Source: Archangium sp.
Lineage (GTDB): Bacteria; Myxococcota; Myxococcia; Myxococcales; Myxococcaceae
Direction: 5' to 3'
DNA: 7,424 nt
Assembly (NCBI GenBank): GCA_016793585.1
Contig: JAEUJR010000820.1
Span: forward strand, 1-7,424
In this document: in pieces, positions 1 through 7,424 of the stretch
Layout: each line of letters opens with the position of its first letter
How positions within the stretch are numbered: the first letter of the stretch is position 1
Notes under the pieces: model-generated
What the model saw: only the letters and a program-made list of their open reading frames with translations
Databases searched by the model: none
What the model was told of the DNA's origin: nothing
Made by a program: the position numbers and the translations under genes

Positions 1-3
1 GAC

Positions 4-963
4 GTGTCCGAGCTGCTGAGGGCCGAGGCAGTGGCGTTCTGCGCGAACCTGCCCGACCCTCCCGTCTATCGGCGACGGGACGACCCCGCGCGGGCCGCGG
101 CGGAAGCGGCGATTCCGCAGTGCGAGGCCTTGTTGGCGCGGGCGTTCCAGGCCAACGACGCAGCGTGGACGGCGGCGCTCGATGCCTGGTTGACGACGCT
201 CCATCACATCGCGTCGGGCAAGGTCGAGCTCGCCGAGGCCAGCTGGGTCGACGCGCAGCGCCTCGAGCAGCTCGCGTCGGGGCGGCGCCGGCTCTACGCA
301 GCGAGTGACGAAGTTCGCCCGAAGGTCTTCGACGTGGAGTCGCGCCAGAGCCGCTTCGACCCGCGCCCCGAGAAGTCGATGACGGTGAAGGTGCCCTGCC
401 CGTCGTGCCGCAAGGTGAGCGAGATCTCGTTTTCACCGCGAGTGGCGACGCACCAGCTCAAGTGCACGCACTGCGCGGCGGAGTGGGCGGCCTACTTCGG
501 CGAGGTGCGCTCGCTCGAGGTGCAGCGGCGCGGCAACAAGCGGCGGTACTCGTTCCGGTTGACCGAGCTGGGCGGGCCCCAGACGCGCCTCGAGGTGGAG
601 GACGCCAGCGCAGGTGAGCTGCAGGTGGCGCGCAACGATCTCGTCGCGTTCCTCTATCTGCCGAAGTCGGTGCTGCGCGGCGTGTTGAACCTCAGCTCGA
701 GCCGCGTGTTGTGGCTGAGCTCGGGTGGGCCGTGCTTCGTGGCGACGGTGGCGTTCGGTGAAGAGGCTCCCGAGCTCGACGTGCTGCGCGCGTTTCGCGA
801 TCGCCGGCTGATGCGAAGCGCCGCAGGGCGCTGGTTCGTCGACGTCTATTACGCGCAGGGACCGCGACTCGCGCGCGAAGTGGTGAAGCGGCCCTGGCTG
901 AAGCGCACGACCCGCGCGGGGCTCTCGACGATCGTGCGGTTCCTGGAGCGGCGTGATGCCTGA
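4..963 (+). CDS. Zinc-ribbon protein with C-terminal CFI-box domain, function unknown
   Basis: The 319-residue product has three visible parts. Residues 1-125 are Ala- and Arg-rich, probably helical, and match nothing I recognise. Residues 132-157 form a zinc ribbon of the CxxC-x18-CxxC type (C132, C135, C154, C157), resembling MJ0042-style ribbons. Residues 165-240 look beta-rich. Residues 244-313 match the CFI-box domain seen at the C-terminus of many proteobacterial proteins: a CFVATVAFG motif, then LRAFRDRRLM, a GRWFVDVYY block and an Arg-rich end. The CFI-box has no established function. There is no signal peptide or membrane helix, so a cytoplasmic location is likely. The GTG at 4 is the first possible start, but the frame is open to the window edge and the true start may lie upstream. 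The gene overlaps the downstream thioredoxin-like gene, implying co-translation. Domain calls are by eye; the CFI-box is the firmest. Confidence 0.85.
   Translation: MSELLRAEAVAFCANLPDPPVYRRRDDPARAAAEAAIPQCEALLARAFQANDAAWTAALDAWLTTLHHIASGKVELAEASWVDAQRLEQLASGRRRLYAASDEVRPKVFDVESRQSRFDPRPEKSMTVKVPCPSCRKVSEISFSPRVATHQLKCTHCAAEWAAYFGEVRSLEVQRRGNKRRYSFRLTELGGPQTRLEVEDASAGELQVARNDLVAFLYLPKSVLRGVLNLSSSRVLWLSSGGPCFVATVAFGEEAPELDVLRAFRDRRLMRSAAGRWFVDVYYAQGPRLAREVVKRPWLKRTTRAGLSTIVRFLERRDA
945..948 (+). promoter_or_regulatory. Shine-Dalgarno (GGAG) for the TlpA-like gene
   Basis: GGAG lies 7 nt before the ATG at 956 and only 4 nt before the in-frame GTG at 953. This favours ATG 956 as the start. It sits inside the 3' end of the CFI-box gene, as expected for translationally coupled genes. 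Confidence 0.6.
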
Positions 964-1522
964 CGAGGAGATTCCCGTTCCACCACCGCCCGCGAAGGGC
1001 TTTCAGCTGAGCAACACCGTCATCATCGGTGGCCTCTTCGCCATCGCGGCGGCGCTCGCGGTGCAGGAGTTCATGGGCGGTGACGGGCTCGAGCCTGGGC
1101 ACCCGGCCCCCGAGGTGACCCTGACGAAGCTCGATGGTGCGCCGCTCGCGCTCTCGTCACTGCGGGGAAAGGTCGTGTTGCTCAACTTCTGGGCGACGTG
1201 GTGCCCGCCCTGCAACGAAGAGATGCCCGAGCTCGTCGCCATCGCGAAGGAGTACGAGGCACGCGGCGTCGTCTTCATCGCCGCCAATCAGGAGGACCCG
1301 GGCGAGGCGAGAGCGACCGTTCCTCCGTGGCTCGAACACCACCCCGAGGTCAGGCCGTACGTGCTGATCGGTGACGAGTCCGTGGGTGGTGCGTTTCTCG
1401 TTCAGGCGCTGCCGACGACGTACGTGATCGACGCGCAGGGAAGAGTCGTGAAGGCCGCTCGCGGACAGGTCGAAGGCTGGCGCGTGAAGAAGTGGTTGGA
1501 TGACGCGCTCGCGTCACCGTGA
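956..1522 (+). CDS. TlpA/ResA-like membrane-anchored thiol-disulfide oxidoreductase
   Basis: The 188-residue product has a short Pro-rich cytoplasmic start (residues 1-21), one membrane helix (about 22-37) and a periplasmic thioredoxin-fold domain (about 47-186). The active site is WCPPC (C83, C86) after the strand VVLLNFWATW, and the cis-proline is P153 in the ALPTTYVID segment. This is the classic layout of TlpA/ResA/CcmG-type proteins, which reduce disulfides in the periplasm, for example in cytochrome c maturation or for individual client proteins. No cytochrome maturation genes are in the window, so the client is unknown. The start overlaps the upstream CFI-box gene by 8 bp and has a well-spaced GGAG; an alternative GTG start at 953 would add one residue. 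The catalytic motif and fold are complete, so an active enzyme is expected. Confidence 0.93.
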   Translation: MPDEEIPVPPPPAKGFQLSNTVIIGGLFAIAAALAVQEFMGGDGLEPGHPAPEVTLTKLDGAPLALSSLRGKVVLLNFWATWCPPCNEEMPELVAIAKEYEARGVVFIAANQEDPGEARATVPPWLEHHPEVRPYVLIGDESVGGAFLVQALPTTYVIDAQGRVVKAARGQVEGWRVKKWLDDALASP

Positions 1523-1760
1523 GTGGACGAACCGACACCCGCAAGCCCGGTCATTCGCTGCGACGCTCGAGCGGCTCGAGGCTCTCGTACCGCGCGTAGA
1601 GAAGCTCGAGAAACGCTCGAACTGAAATCGCACCCGTTCCTCGAACGCGACGAGCGCTTGGGCAAGCCCGACTCCCTCGGCGGGTTCTCGTTCGCAACGA
1701 CGCGTGCTCGAGCGAGGTTGATGCCGAACGGGGCGGACGATCTCCGCCGCCCGGACGCGG
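1523..1760. other. Convergent intergenic region, possible coding remnant
   Basis: These 238 bases separate the 3' ends of the TlpA-like gene and the OmpA-family gene. CTCGA occurs repeatedly between about 1565 and 1645, including CTCGAG at 1566, 1575 and 1605. On the minus strand, protein-like text appears in two adjacent frames (about 1666 to 1610, then 1610 to a TGA at 1553-1551), as a frameshifted remnant might look. No start codon or ribosome site supports an intact gene. A weak hairpin lies at 1732-1748. Confidence 0.5.
1732..1748 (-). terminator. Weak hairpin downstream of the OmpA-family gene
   Basis: GGCGGA and TCCGCC form a perfect 6-bp stem around the 5-nt loop CGATC, starting 12 nt after the minus-strand stop. 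No T-tract follows on either strand, so this is not a canonical intrinsic terminator. It could be a 3' stabilising stem or chance in GC-rich DNA. Confidence 0.25.
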
Positions 1761-3494
1761 CTAGTTCTTCGGAGCAGGCGAGGGCGACGGAGCAGGTGAG
1801 GGCGCTGGCGCAGGCGCCGGCTTCGCAACCGGAGCAGGCGGGGGCGCAGGTGTCGGCGCAGCAGCCTTCGGCGCGGGCTTGGGCGACTTGTCGACCTCGA
1901 CCTCGTCGAGCAGGCGGAACTCGGTGCGGCGGTTCTTCGCGCGGTTGATCGGTGAGTCGTTGGGCACGAGCGGCTTGTCGAAGCCAAAGCCATCGGAGCG
2001 CAGGCGCTCCTTCGCGATGCCCTTGCCGTTCAAGTAGTCCTCGACGGCTTTGGCGCGGCGGCGCGACAGATCGATGTTGAACGAGCGTGGGCCGACGTTG
2101 TCGGTGTGGCCTTCGATGAGCACCGGGCCAACCTTCGGGTTCGCGGCGAGCACCTTCGCGACCTCGTCGAGGAGCGGGAACGAGCGCGGGTCGATCTTGT
2201 TCGAGCCGAACTCGAAGAGGATCTGGTTCTTGATGCGCAGGCGCTCGGACTCGAGCACGACCGGCTCTTCGTCTTCGGGCGGTGGGCAGCCCTGCAGCTC
2301 GGGCGGGCCCATCTGATCAGGGCACTTGTCGGCGATGTCGGGAATCTGATCGCCGTCCTTGTCGGGGCAGCCGTCGAGCGGGCCGGGGCCTGCGACCTCG
2401 GGGCAGCCGTCTTCCTTGTCGGGAATGCCGTCTTTGTCGCTGTCGAGCACGGGCTCGTCTTCAGGGCAGCCGTCGGCGTCGTCGTGCCCGTCTTTGTCTT
2501 CCGCGACGGCGGGGCAGCCATCGTTCTTGTCGGGAATGCCGTCGCCGTCTTGATCAGGCTCGGCGATGAACTCGTAACGAACGCCGAGCACCAGCCGAAA
2601 CGCCTCGCGCCCGTAGCCACTCTCACCGAGGCCGCGGCCGAGGGCGACGAGCACGCTCCAGTTCTTCGCGACGGTCGAACGCGCACCGAGCATCAGCTCG
2701 AGCGGCGTCTTGAGCGATTCGGCATCTCGGAAGGTGAACGGCGCTTCGGTCGGCGTGGCGAGGTTCAGCTCACCCAACAACTGGTTGCCGGTGAACGTGC
2801 CGAAGTCGGGCAGTTCGACGATCGCGCCGCCGCCGAGCAGGAACTCCTGGCCGACGTAGAGGTTCAGGTACTGACCGGGCGCGGTCCGAAAGCGCCAGCC
2901 TCCGTTCGCCAGCACGCGCACCGGGCCGAAGCGACGCTCGGCCGCGAGCCGCGGAGCCACCACCAGCCCGCGATCGGCCATGAACGAGAAGCCGTCACCG
3001 ATGGGAATGCGGGCCTCGAGCACGGCCGCGAGGCTGACGATGGGAATCTCCGACTGCCTGAGGATCTGGAAGCGACCCATCAGCCGCGGGTTGCCCAGGC
3101 CGACGGCGCGCGGTGGCTCTTGAGAGAAGCCCTGCTCGTTGAGCAGCTTGAATGCGTTCGCCTGGAGCACGATCGGCAGCTCGCCGCCGACCTCGAGGCG
3201 ATCGAGCACCTGATAGCTGCCGCCGATGCGCAGGTCGGTGCGGAAGGGAATGAGGTCGCCAAGGCGCTGATCACCGAGCTTCAGCGCCATCACGCCGAAG
3301 TTCAGGTCGAGAATCGCGTTGAGCTGCCACGACTTCTTCGGTCGCAACTCGGCGCCGTCGAGCTGCAGGCCCGAGTTCGCGAGCGGTGTCAGCTTGAGCG
3401 GCACCGCGTCGAGGCCGCGCGCGAACGGATCATCGGCGAGCGCGGGCAGCGCTGCGAGGCACGTCACCATCACCGCGCGACAGAGTCGTGACAT
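1761..3494 (-). CDS. Exported OmpA-family protein with TSP3 repeats and Pro/Ala tail
   Basis: The 577-residue product starts with a Sec signal peptide (basic start, hydrophobic 7-19, likely cleavage after ALA at residue 20). Residues 21-312 are a beta-rich domain, probably outer-membrane barrel-like. Residues 313-405 hold four thrombospondin type 3-like repeats of the DxDGDGIPDxxDGCP kind, with Asp clusters that typically bind Ca2+ and Cys-Pro pairs. Residues about 422-530 are an OmpA C-terminal domain with EGHTDNVG and LSRRRAKAV. D465 and R480 have the 15-residue spacing of the Asp/Arg pair that binds peptidoglycan diaminopimelate in OmpA proteins. Residues 536-577 are a Pro/Ala/Lys tail. 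The expected role is linking outer membrane to peptidoglycan. No clear Shine-Dalgarno precedes ATG 3494, but a strong promoter match ends just before it. The barrel assignment is less certain than the rest. Confidence 0.93.
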   Translation of the reverse strand: MSRLCRAVMVTCLAALPALADDPFARGLDAVPLKLTPLANSGLQLDGAELRPKKSWQLNAILDLNFGVMALKLGDQRLGDLIPFRTDLRIGGSYQVLDRLEVGGELPIVLQANAFKLLNEQGFSQEPPRAVGLGNPRLMGRFQILRQSEIPIVSLAAVLEARIPIGDGFSFMADRGLVVAPRLAAERRFGPVRVLANGGWRFRTAPGQYLNLYVGQEFLLGGGAIVELPDFGTFTGNQLLGELNLATPTEAPFTFRDAESLKTPLELMLGARSTVAKNWSVLVALGRGLGESGYGREAFRLVLGVRYEFIAEPDQDGDGIPDKNDGCPAVAEDKDGHDDADGCPEDEPVLDSDKDGIPDKEDGCPEVAGPGPLDGCPDKDGDQIPDIADKCPDQMGPPELQGCPPPEDEEPVVLESERLRIKNQILFEFGSNKIDPRSFPLLDEVAKVLAANPKVGPVLIEGHTDNVGPRSFNIDLSRRRAKAVEDYLNGKGIAKERLRSDGFGFDKPLVPNDSPINRAKNRRTEFRLLDEVEVDKSPKPAPKAAAPTPAPPPAPVAKPAPAPAPSPAPSPSPAPKN

Positions 3495-3503
3495 CTCTCG
3501 TCG

Positions 3504-3532
3504 CTTATACCCGCCGAAGCGGTGACTCCCAA
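3504..3532 (-). promoter_or_regulatory. Candidate sigma70-type promoter for the OmpA-family gene
   Basis: On the minus strand, TTGGGA (3532-3527, 4 of 6 match to TTGACA) is followed by a 17-nt spacer and TATAAG (3509-3504, 5 of 6 match to TATAAT). Transcription should start near 3498-3496, only 2-4 nt before the ATG at 3494, giving an almost leaderless mRNA. The -35 overlaps the T-tract of the upstream operon's terminator by two bases. Confidence 0.6.
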
Positions 3533-3554
3533 AAACACAGCCCGCTACAGGCTG
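3531..3554 (-). terminator. Intrinsic terminator of the M16 peptidase operon
   Basis: On the minus strand, 16 nt after the stop codon of the second M16 gene, CAGCCTG and CGGGCTG form a 7-bp stem (one T-G wobble) around a TAG loop at 3554-3538. It is followed directly by TGTTTTT (3537-3531). Stem plus T-tract is the standard rho-independent form and is notable in DNA this GC-rich. It should separate the M16 operon from the OmpA-family gene. Confidence 0.75.
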
Positions 3555-3570
3555 ATCATGGGAGCGCTGA

Positions 3571-5135
3571 TCACCGCATCACGGTCGACGCGTCGATGAT
3601 GCGCACGCGGTCTTTCGTCATGGGCAGCGGCTGGCGTTCGACGGCCTTGTCCTGCTCGAGCACCTCGGGTGGTTTGGGCGTCGCGTAGACGATCGGGCTC
3701 GGCGCCTGGCTCGTCAGCGCGTCACGCAGCCCCTCGGCGTCCTTCGTCACGAAGACGAAGTTGAGCGCTCTGGGGTCGAGGTGCTTCTGGAGCATGGCCT
3801 GTACGTCTTCGGCCTTCGCGCTCGCGATCGCCTCACGCACGCGCTCGAGGTGGCCGGGCGTGCCCGTGATCAGCTCGTCGATCGCCCAGCCGAGCCGGCG
3901 TTGATCGGTCAGAGTCCAGATCCGGGTCGCGCCGATGAGGAAGCCCTTCGCGGTCTCGAAGCGCTCGGGCGGCAGCGGCGAGTGGAGTGTCTGATCGAGG
4001 AAGTAGAGGACCCCGCGGGTGGCGAACACGCCGTTCTTCGCCTCCACCGGGCGCAGCCAGATCGTGAGGTCCTGCACGGTGCGCGCGATGTTCGGGCGGG
4101 GAATCGAGCTCCACCCATCTTGGCGGTAGTGCTCAGCGTAGGCGTAGGTGCCGTAGTTGAGGCCACGGCGATCGCGCAGCTCGCGGAAGAAGACACCGTG
4201 CTCCTGGCGGTGCTCGCCCAGGTACGAGAGCCCGAGGAACAGCAGGGGAAAGTCAGGGTGATCACGGCGCACGCGGTACGAGAAGCCGAACGAGCCCGCC
4301 GTCGACTCGGTGTCGCGCTTCACGATCACCGTCTGGTTCTTCGTCGCGCCGGGCGCGGGGATGGCCACCGGCGGCGCGCCCGTGTCAGGCAGGCCGTTGA
4401 GCGCCGCGACCACCCGAGCCCCCAGCGCTTCGTCGGCCGCGCCTGCCACGCCCACCACGAGCCGTGACTTCGTGAACACGCGCTTCCACTGCGCCGCGAC
4501 GTCGTCGAGCGTGATGGCCGTGAGCCCCGTCTCGGTTCCGACGTTCGCGTGGCGATACGGGTGCGCATCGTAGAGCAGCGCGTCGAGCGTGATCTTCCCC
4601 AGCTCTTCGTCGTTCTCGCTGCGCAGCCGGTTGCGAATGGCGTTGAGCTGCTCGGTCTTGAGCCGCTCGAACTCCTTCGGGTCGAGCCGCGGCGCGACGA
4701 GCGTGTCGGCGAAGATCGCGAGGAACCGCTCGAACCGCTCCTGGTGCACGCGCCCCGAGATGACGGTGAACTCCTTGTCGGTGTCGCTCTCGAGTTCGCC
4801 GGCCATCGGGAAGAGCGCGTCGTTCAGCTCGCCGGCCGAGAGTGACTTCGTGCCGCCCTCGGTCAGCAGCCGCGTCGTGAGCGCGGTGAGGCCCTCCTGG
4901 CCCTTCGGGTCGTCGACGGCGCCCGCGCGGAAGACGAGGCGCACGCTCACGATCGGTGTGCCCGGCGTGGTCAGGACGACGAGCTTCATCGCAGGCAGCG
5001 TGGCGAGCGGCTTCGGAAGGTCGGCCTTCACGGCGGCAGGGGCGGGAGGCGCCGCGACGGGCGGAGCAACGGGCTCGGTGCGGGCAGGCGCCGTCGTCGC
5101 GCACGCCGAGAGGAACAAGAACGTCAGCGCGCGCT

Positions 5136-5139
<4 letters not shown>
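3571..5139 (-). CDS. M16 family lipoprotein, zinc-site-lacking partner subunit
   Basis: The 522-residue product begins with a lipoprotein signal peptide: MKRALTFLFLSAC, with lipobox LSAC and lipidated C13. Ala at +2 is compatible with outer-membrane sorting. A Pro/Ala linker (17-50) leads to two M16 halves. Where active members have HxxEH, this one reads EGLTALTTRLL (82-92), so the zinc ligands are absent. The second half keeps the block LRDRRGLNYGTY (321-332), with R322 and Y329 as the conserved Arg/Tyr pair. In heterodimeric M16B peptidases one subunit supplies zinc and the other supplies Arg/Tyr; this fits the second role. Start: GTG at 5139 overlaps the upstream stop by 4 bp (GTGA) and has AAGGAG 5 nt before it. 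The frame stays open to 5769, but that extension is antisense-frame noise inside the upstream gene. Confidence 0.93.
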
Positions 5140-6470
<1,331 letters not shown>

Positions 6471-6544
6471 GCGCGACGCGTAGCGGTAGCGCGCGGGTGC
6501 TTCAAGCGCGACGAGCCACGGCGGATTTCCTACGGTGCGCGGCC
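6471..6544. promoter_or_regulatory. Divergent promoter region of the M16 operon and the pilin-like gene
   Basis: This 74-bp spacer must hold both promoters. For the M16 operon (minus strand), TTGAAG (6505-6500) is followed after 17 nt by TACGCG (6482-6477), 6 nt before the ATG; the -35 is fair and the -10 poor. For the pilin-like gene (plus strand), TACGGT (6531-6536) sits 8 nt before ATG 6545, with no good -35. Neither start has a Shine-Dalgarno. GCGCGACG occurs twice (6471-6478, 6506-6513), which could be an operator or chance. Confidence 0.35.
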
Positions 6545-7159
6545 ATGACCCCGAACCCCATGTCGAACCCGATGCCGGCGCCCGCTCCGCAGCCCAAGAA
6601 GGGCGGTGTCTCGGCGGTCGTCATCGTCGTCGTCGTCGTGGCGCTCGCCTGCCCGTGCGTCGGCATTCTCGCGGCCATCGCGATTCCGAACTTCATCAAG
6701 TTCCAGTCGCGGTCGAAGCAGAGCGAAGCGAAGGCCAACCTCAAGTCCGCCTACATGTCCGAGAAGTTCTATTTCGACAGCAACCAGAAGTACTCGGCCG
6801 ACATCGGTGAGGTGGGCTTCAGCGCGATGCCCGGCAACCGGTACATGTACTCGTTCTCGACCGACGGCGAGCTCGCCGAGGCCGGCGGCACGAAGGGCTC
6901 GGGCGTGAAGGCCGACAACAAGAAGTTCCCCACCATCGACAACGACGCGATCGAGAAGGGCGTGCCGCAGGAGATCTGGGCCGACTCGGGCCTCGAGGGT
7001 GAATGCCCGGCGTGCTCCATCACCATCGTCGCGGCGGGCAACATCGACAACGACGACACCATCGACGTGTGGACGGTGTCGACGAAGGATCGCGTCATCG
7101 GCGGTCAGACCGTTCCTGCCGGAACGCCGCACAACGACGTCAACGACATCACCGAGTGA
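6545..7159 (+). CDS. Pilin-like single-pass membrane protein without prepilin cleavage site
   Basis: The 204-residue product (from ATG 6545) has a Pro-rich cytoplasmic start (1-17), KKGG (18-21) and a long hydrophobic helix (22-48) ending in GILAAIAIPNF. It continues with IKFQSRSKQSEAKANLK and a periplasmic domain. The segment from GILAA to about residue 90 closely follows type IV pilin and pseudopilin helices of deltaproteobacteria. The canonical start G-FTLIE is absent: no Glu lies five residues after either Gly, and the helix is about five residues longer, with a Val run and CPC (36-38). It is thus probably not processed by prepilin peptidase but stays as a membrane anchor. The C-terminal domain has C154/C157 and an acidic NIDNDDTID stretch (166-174), possibly metal-binding as in GspG-type pseudopilins. 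ATG 6560 is an alternative start. Role unknown. Confidence 0.85.
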   Translation: MTPNPMSNPMPAPAPQPKKGGVSAVVIVVVVVALACPCVGILAAIAIPNFIKFQSRSKQSEAKANLKSAYMSEKFYFDSNQKYSADIGEVGFSAMPGNRYMYSFSTDGELAEAGGTKGSGVKADNKKFPTIDNDAIEKGVPQEIWADSGLEGECPACSITIVAAGNIDNDDTIDVWTVSTKDRVIGGQTVPAGTPHNDVNDITE

Positions 7160-7424
7160 TCAGTTCTGCGCGCGAATCGAGAGCACCTCGATCTCGGGCA
7201 GCTGCTCCTTGACGCCCCAGCCGCACTCGACCTCGGCGACACCGTTCGTCAGCTCGTACTCGATGACAGCGGGGTTCGCGCCGAACTGCTGCGCGAAGCT
7301 ACGCACGCGCGGCTTCGACGCAGGGCTCGGCGCATAGCGCAGCTGGTTGAACTCGATGGGGTACGAGCACCCGTCGGCGGGCAGGTCGTTGCGAACGATG
7401 GCCGTCGTGGTGTTGGCCAACACC
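7160..7424 (-). CDS. Unrecognised protein, C-terminal part (cut by window edge)
   Basis: About 87 C-terminal residues are visible on the minus strand, and the frame is open to the window end, so the start lies outside. I do not recognise the family. The segment contains two Cys (in DGCSYP and VECGWG) that could form a disulfide, and alternating short strands (VIEYELT, VAEVECGW, PEIEVLSI) suggesting a small beta-rich, possibly exported, domain. The stop is directly adjacent to that of the pilin-like gene, so the two transcripts converge with no spacer. Strong third-position GC supports a real gene. GTG 7423 is the outermost visible start codon but is unlikely to be the true start. Confidence 0.65.
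   Translation of the reverse strand, partial: VLANTTTAIVRNDLPADGCSYPIEFNQLRYAPSPASKPRVRSFAQQFGANPAVIEYELTNGVAEVECGWGVKEQLPEIEVLSIRAQN

Noticed and set aside
1566..1580. CTCGAG-cgg-CTCGAG as a terminator for the TlpA-like gene
   Set aside because: The 6-bp stem comes from a self-palindromic hexamer that is common here, the loop is 3 nt and no T-tract follows.
1523..1948. 141-codon plus-strand frame right after the TlpA-like stop
   Set aside because: No ribosome site, no recognisable domain, and it runs 188 bases into the OmpA-family gene's 3' end on the opposite strand.
2106..3491. 461-codon open frame on the plus strand opposite the OmpA-family gene
   Set aside because: It lies wholly antisense to a gene with signal peptide, TSP3 repeats and OmpA domain. 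Its translation is Arg/Ala/Glu-rich with no recognisable domain, as GC-rich codon bias produces.
3551..3573. Direct repeat GCTGATCA (3551-3558 and 3566-3573) near the M16 stop
   Set aside because: Only 8 bp, two copies, one covering the stop codon; too short to call an operator or attachment site.
6497..6544. Upstream extension of the pilin-like gene
   Set aside because: The extra 16 residues are not signal-like and would occupy the divergent promoter; ATG 6545 gives a normal Pro-rich head.

Overview
The window is GC-rich, densely packed and read on both strands. Five complete or near-complete protein genes and one edge-truncated gene are well supported. High third-position GC, paired M16 peptidases, an OmpA-family protein with thrombospondin type 3 repeats, a CFI-box protein and a pilin-like protein carrying the AAIAIPNFIKFQ signature together suggest a myxobacterium or a close relative (Myxococcota). 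This is an inference from family style, not a sequence match.

Layout. (1) Positions 4-1522, plus strand: two overlapping genes. The first encodes a zinc-ribbon protein ending in a CFI-box; the second encodes a membrane-anchored TlpA/ResA-like thiol-disulfide oxidoreductase. (2) Positions 1523-1760: a convergent intergenic stretch with a weak hairpin and a possible decayed coding remnant. (3) Positions 1761-3494, minus strand: an exported OmpA-family protein (N-terminal domain, Ca2+-binding-type TSP3 repeats, peptidoglycan-binding domain, Pro/Ala tail). (4) Positions 3495-3570: a compact spacer in which the intrinsic terminator of the upstream operon runs into a good sigma70-type promoter for the OmpA gene. 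(5) Positions 3571-6470, minus strand: a two-gene M16 operon with a 4-bp GTGA overlap. The upstream gene carries the zinc-binding HFFEH motif; the downstream gene is a lipoprotein that lacks it but has the Arg/Tyr pair missing from its partner. (6) Positions 6471-6544: a divergent promoter region. (7) Positions 6545-7159, plus strand: a pilin-like membrane protein without a recognisable prepilin peptidase site. (8) Positions 7160-7424, minus strand: the C-terminal end of an unrecognised protein whose stop codon abuts that of the pilin-like gene.

Most of the content is cell-envelope biology: periplasmic redox, outer membrane/peptidoglycan anchoring, an envelope protease pair and a pilin-like anchor. 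No mobile elements, tRNA, rRNA or CRISPR arrays were seen, and nothing amounts to a clearly new multi-gene system. The points most worth a second look are the CFI-box/TlpA coupling, the split M16 active site with one lipid-anchored subunit, the pilin-like protein that seems to have lost its processing site, and signs that genes at the start of transcription units are leaderless.
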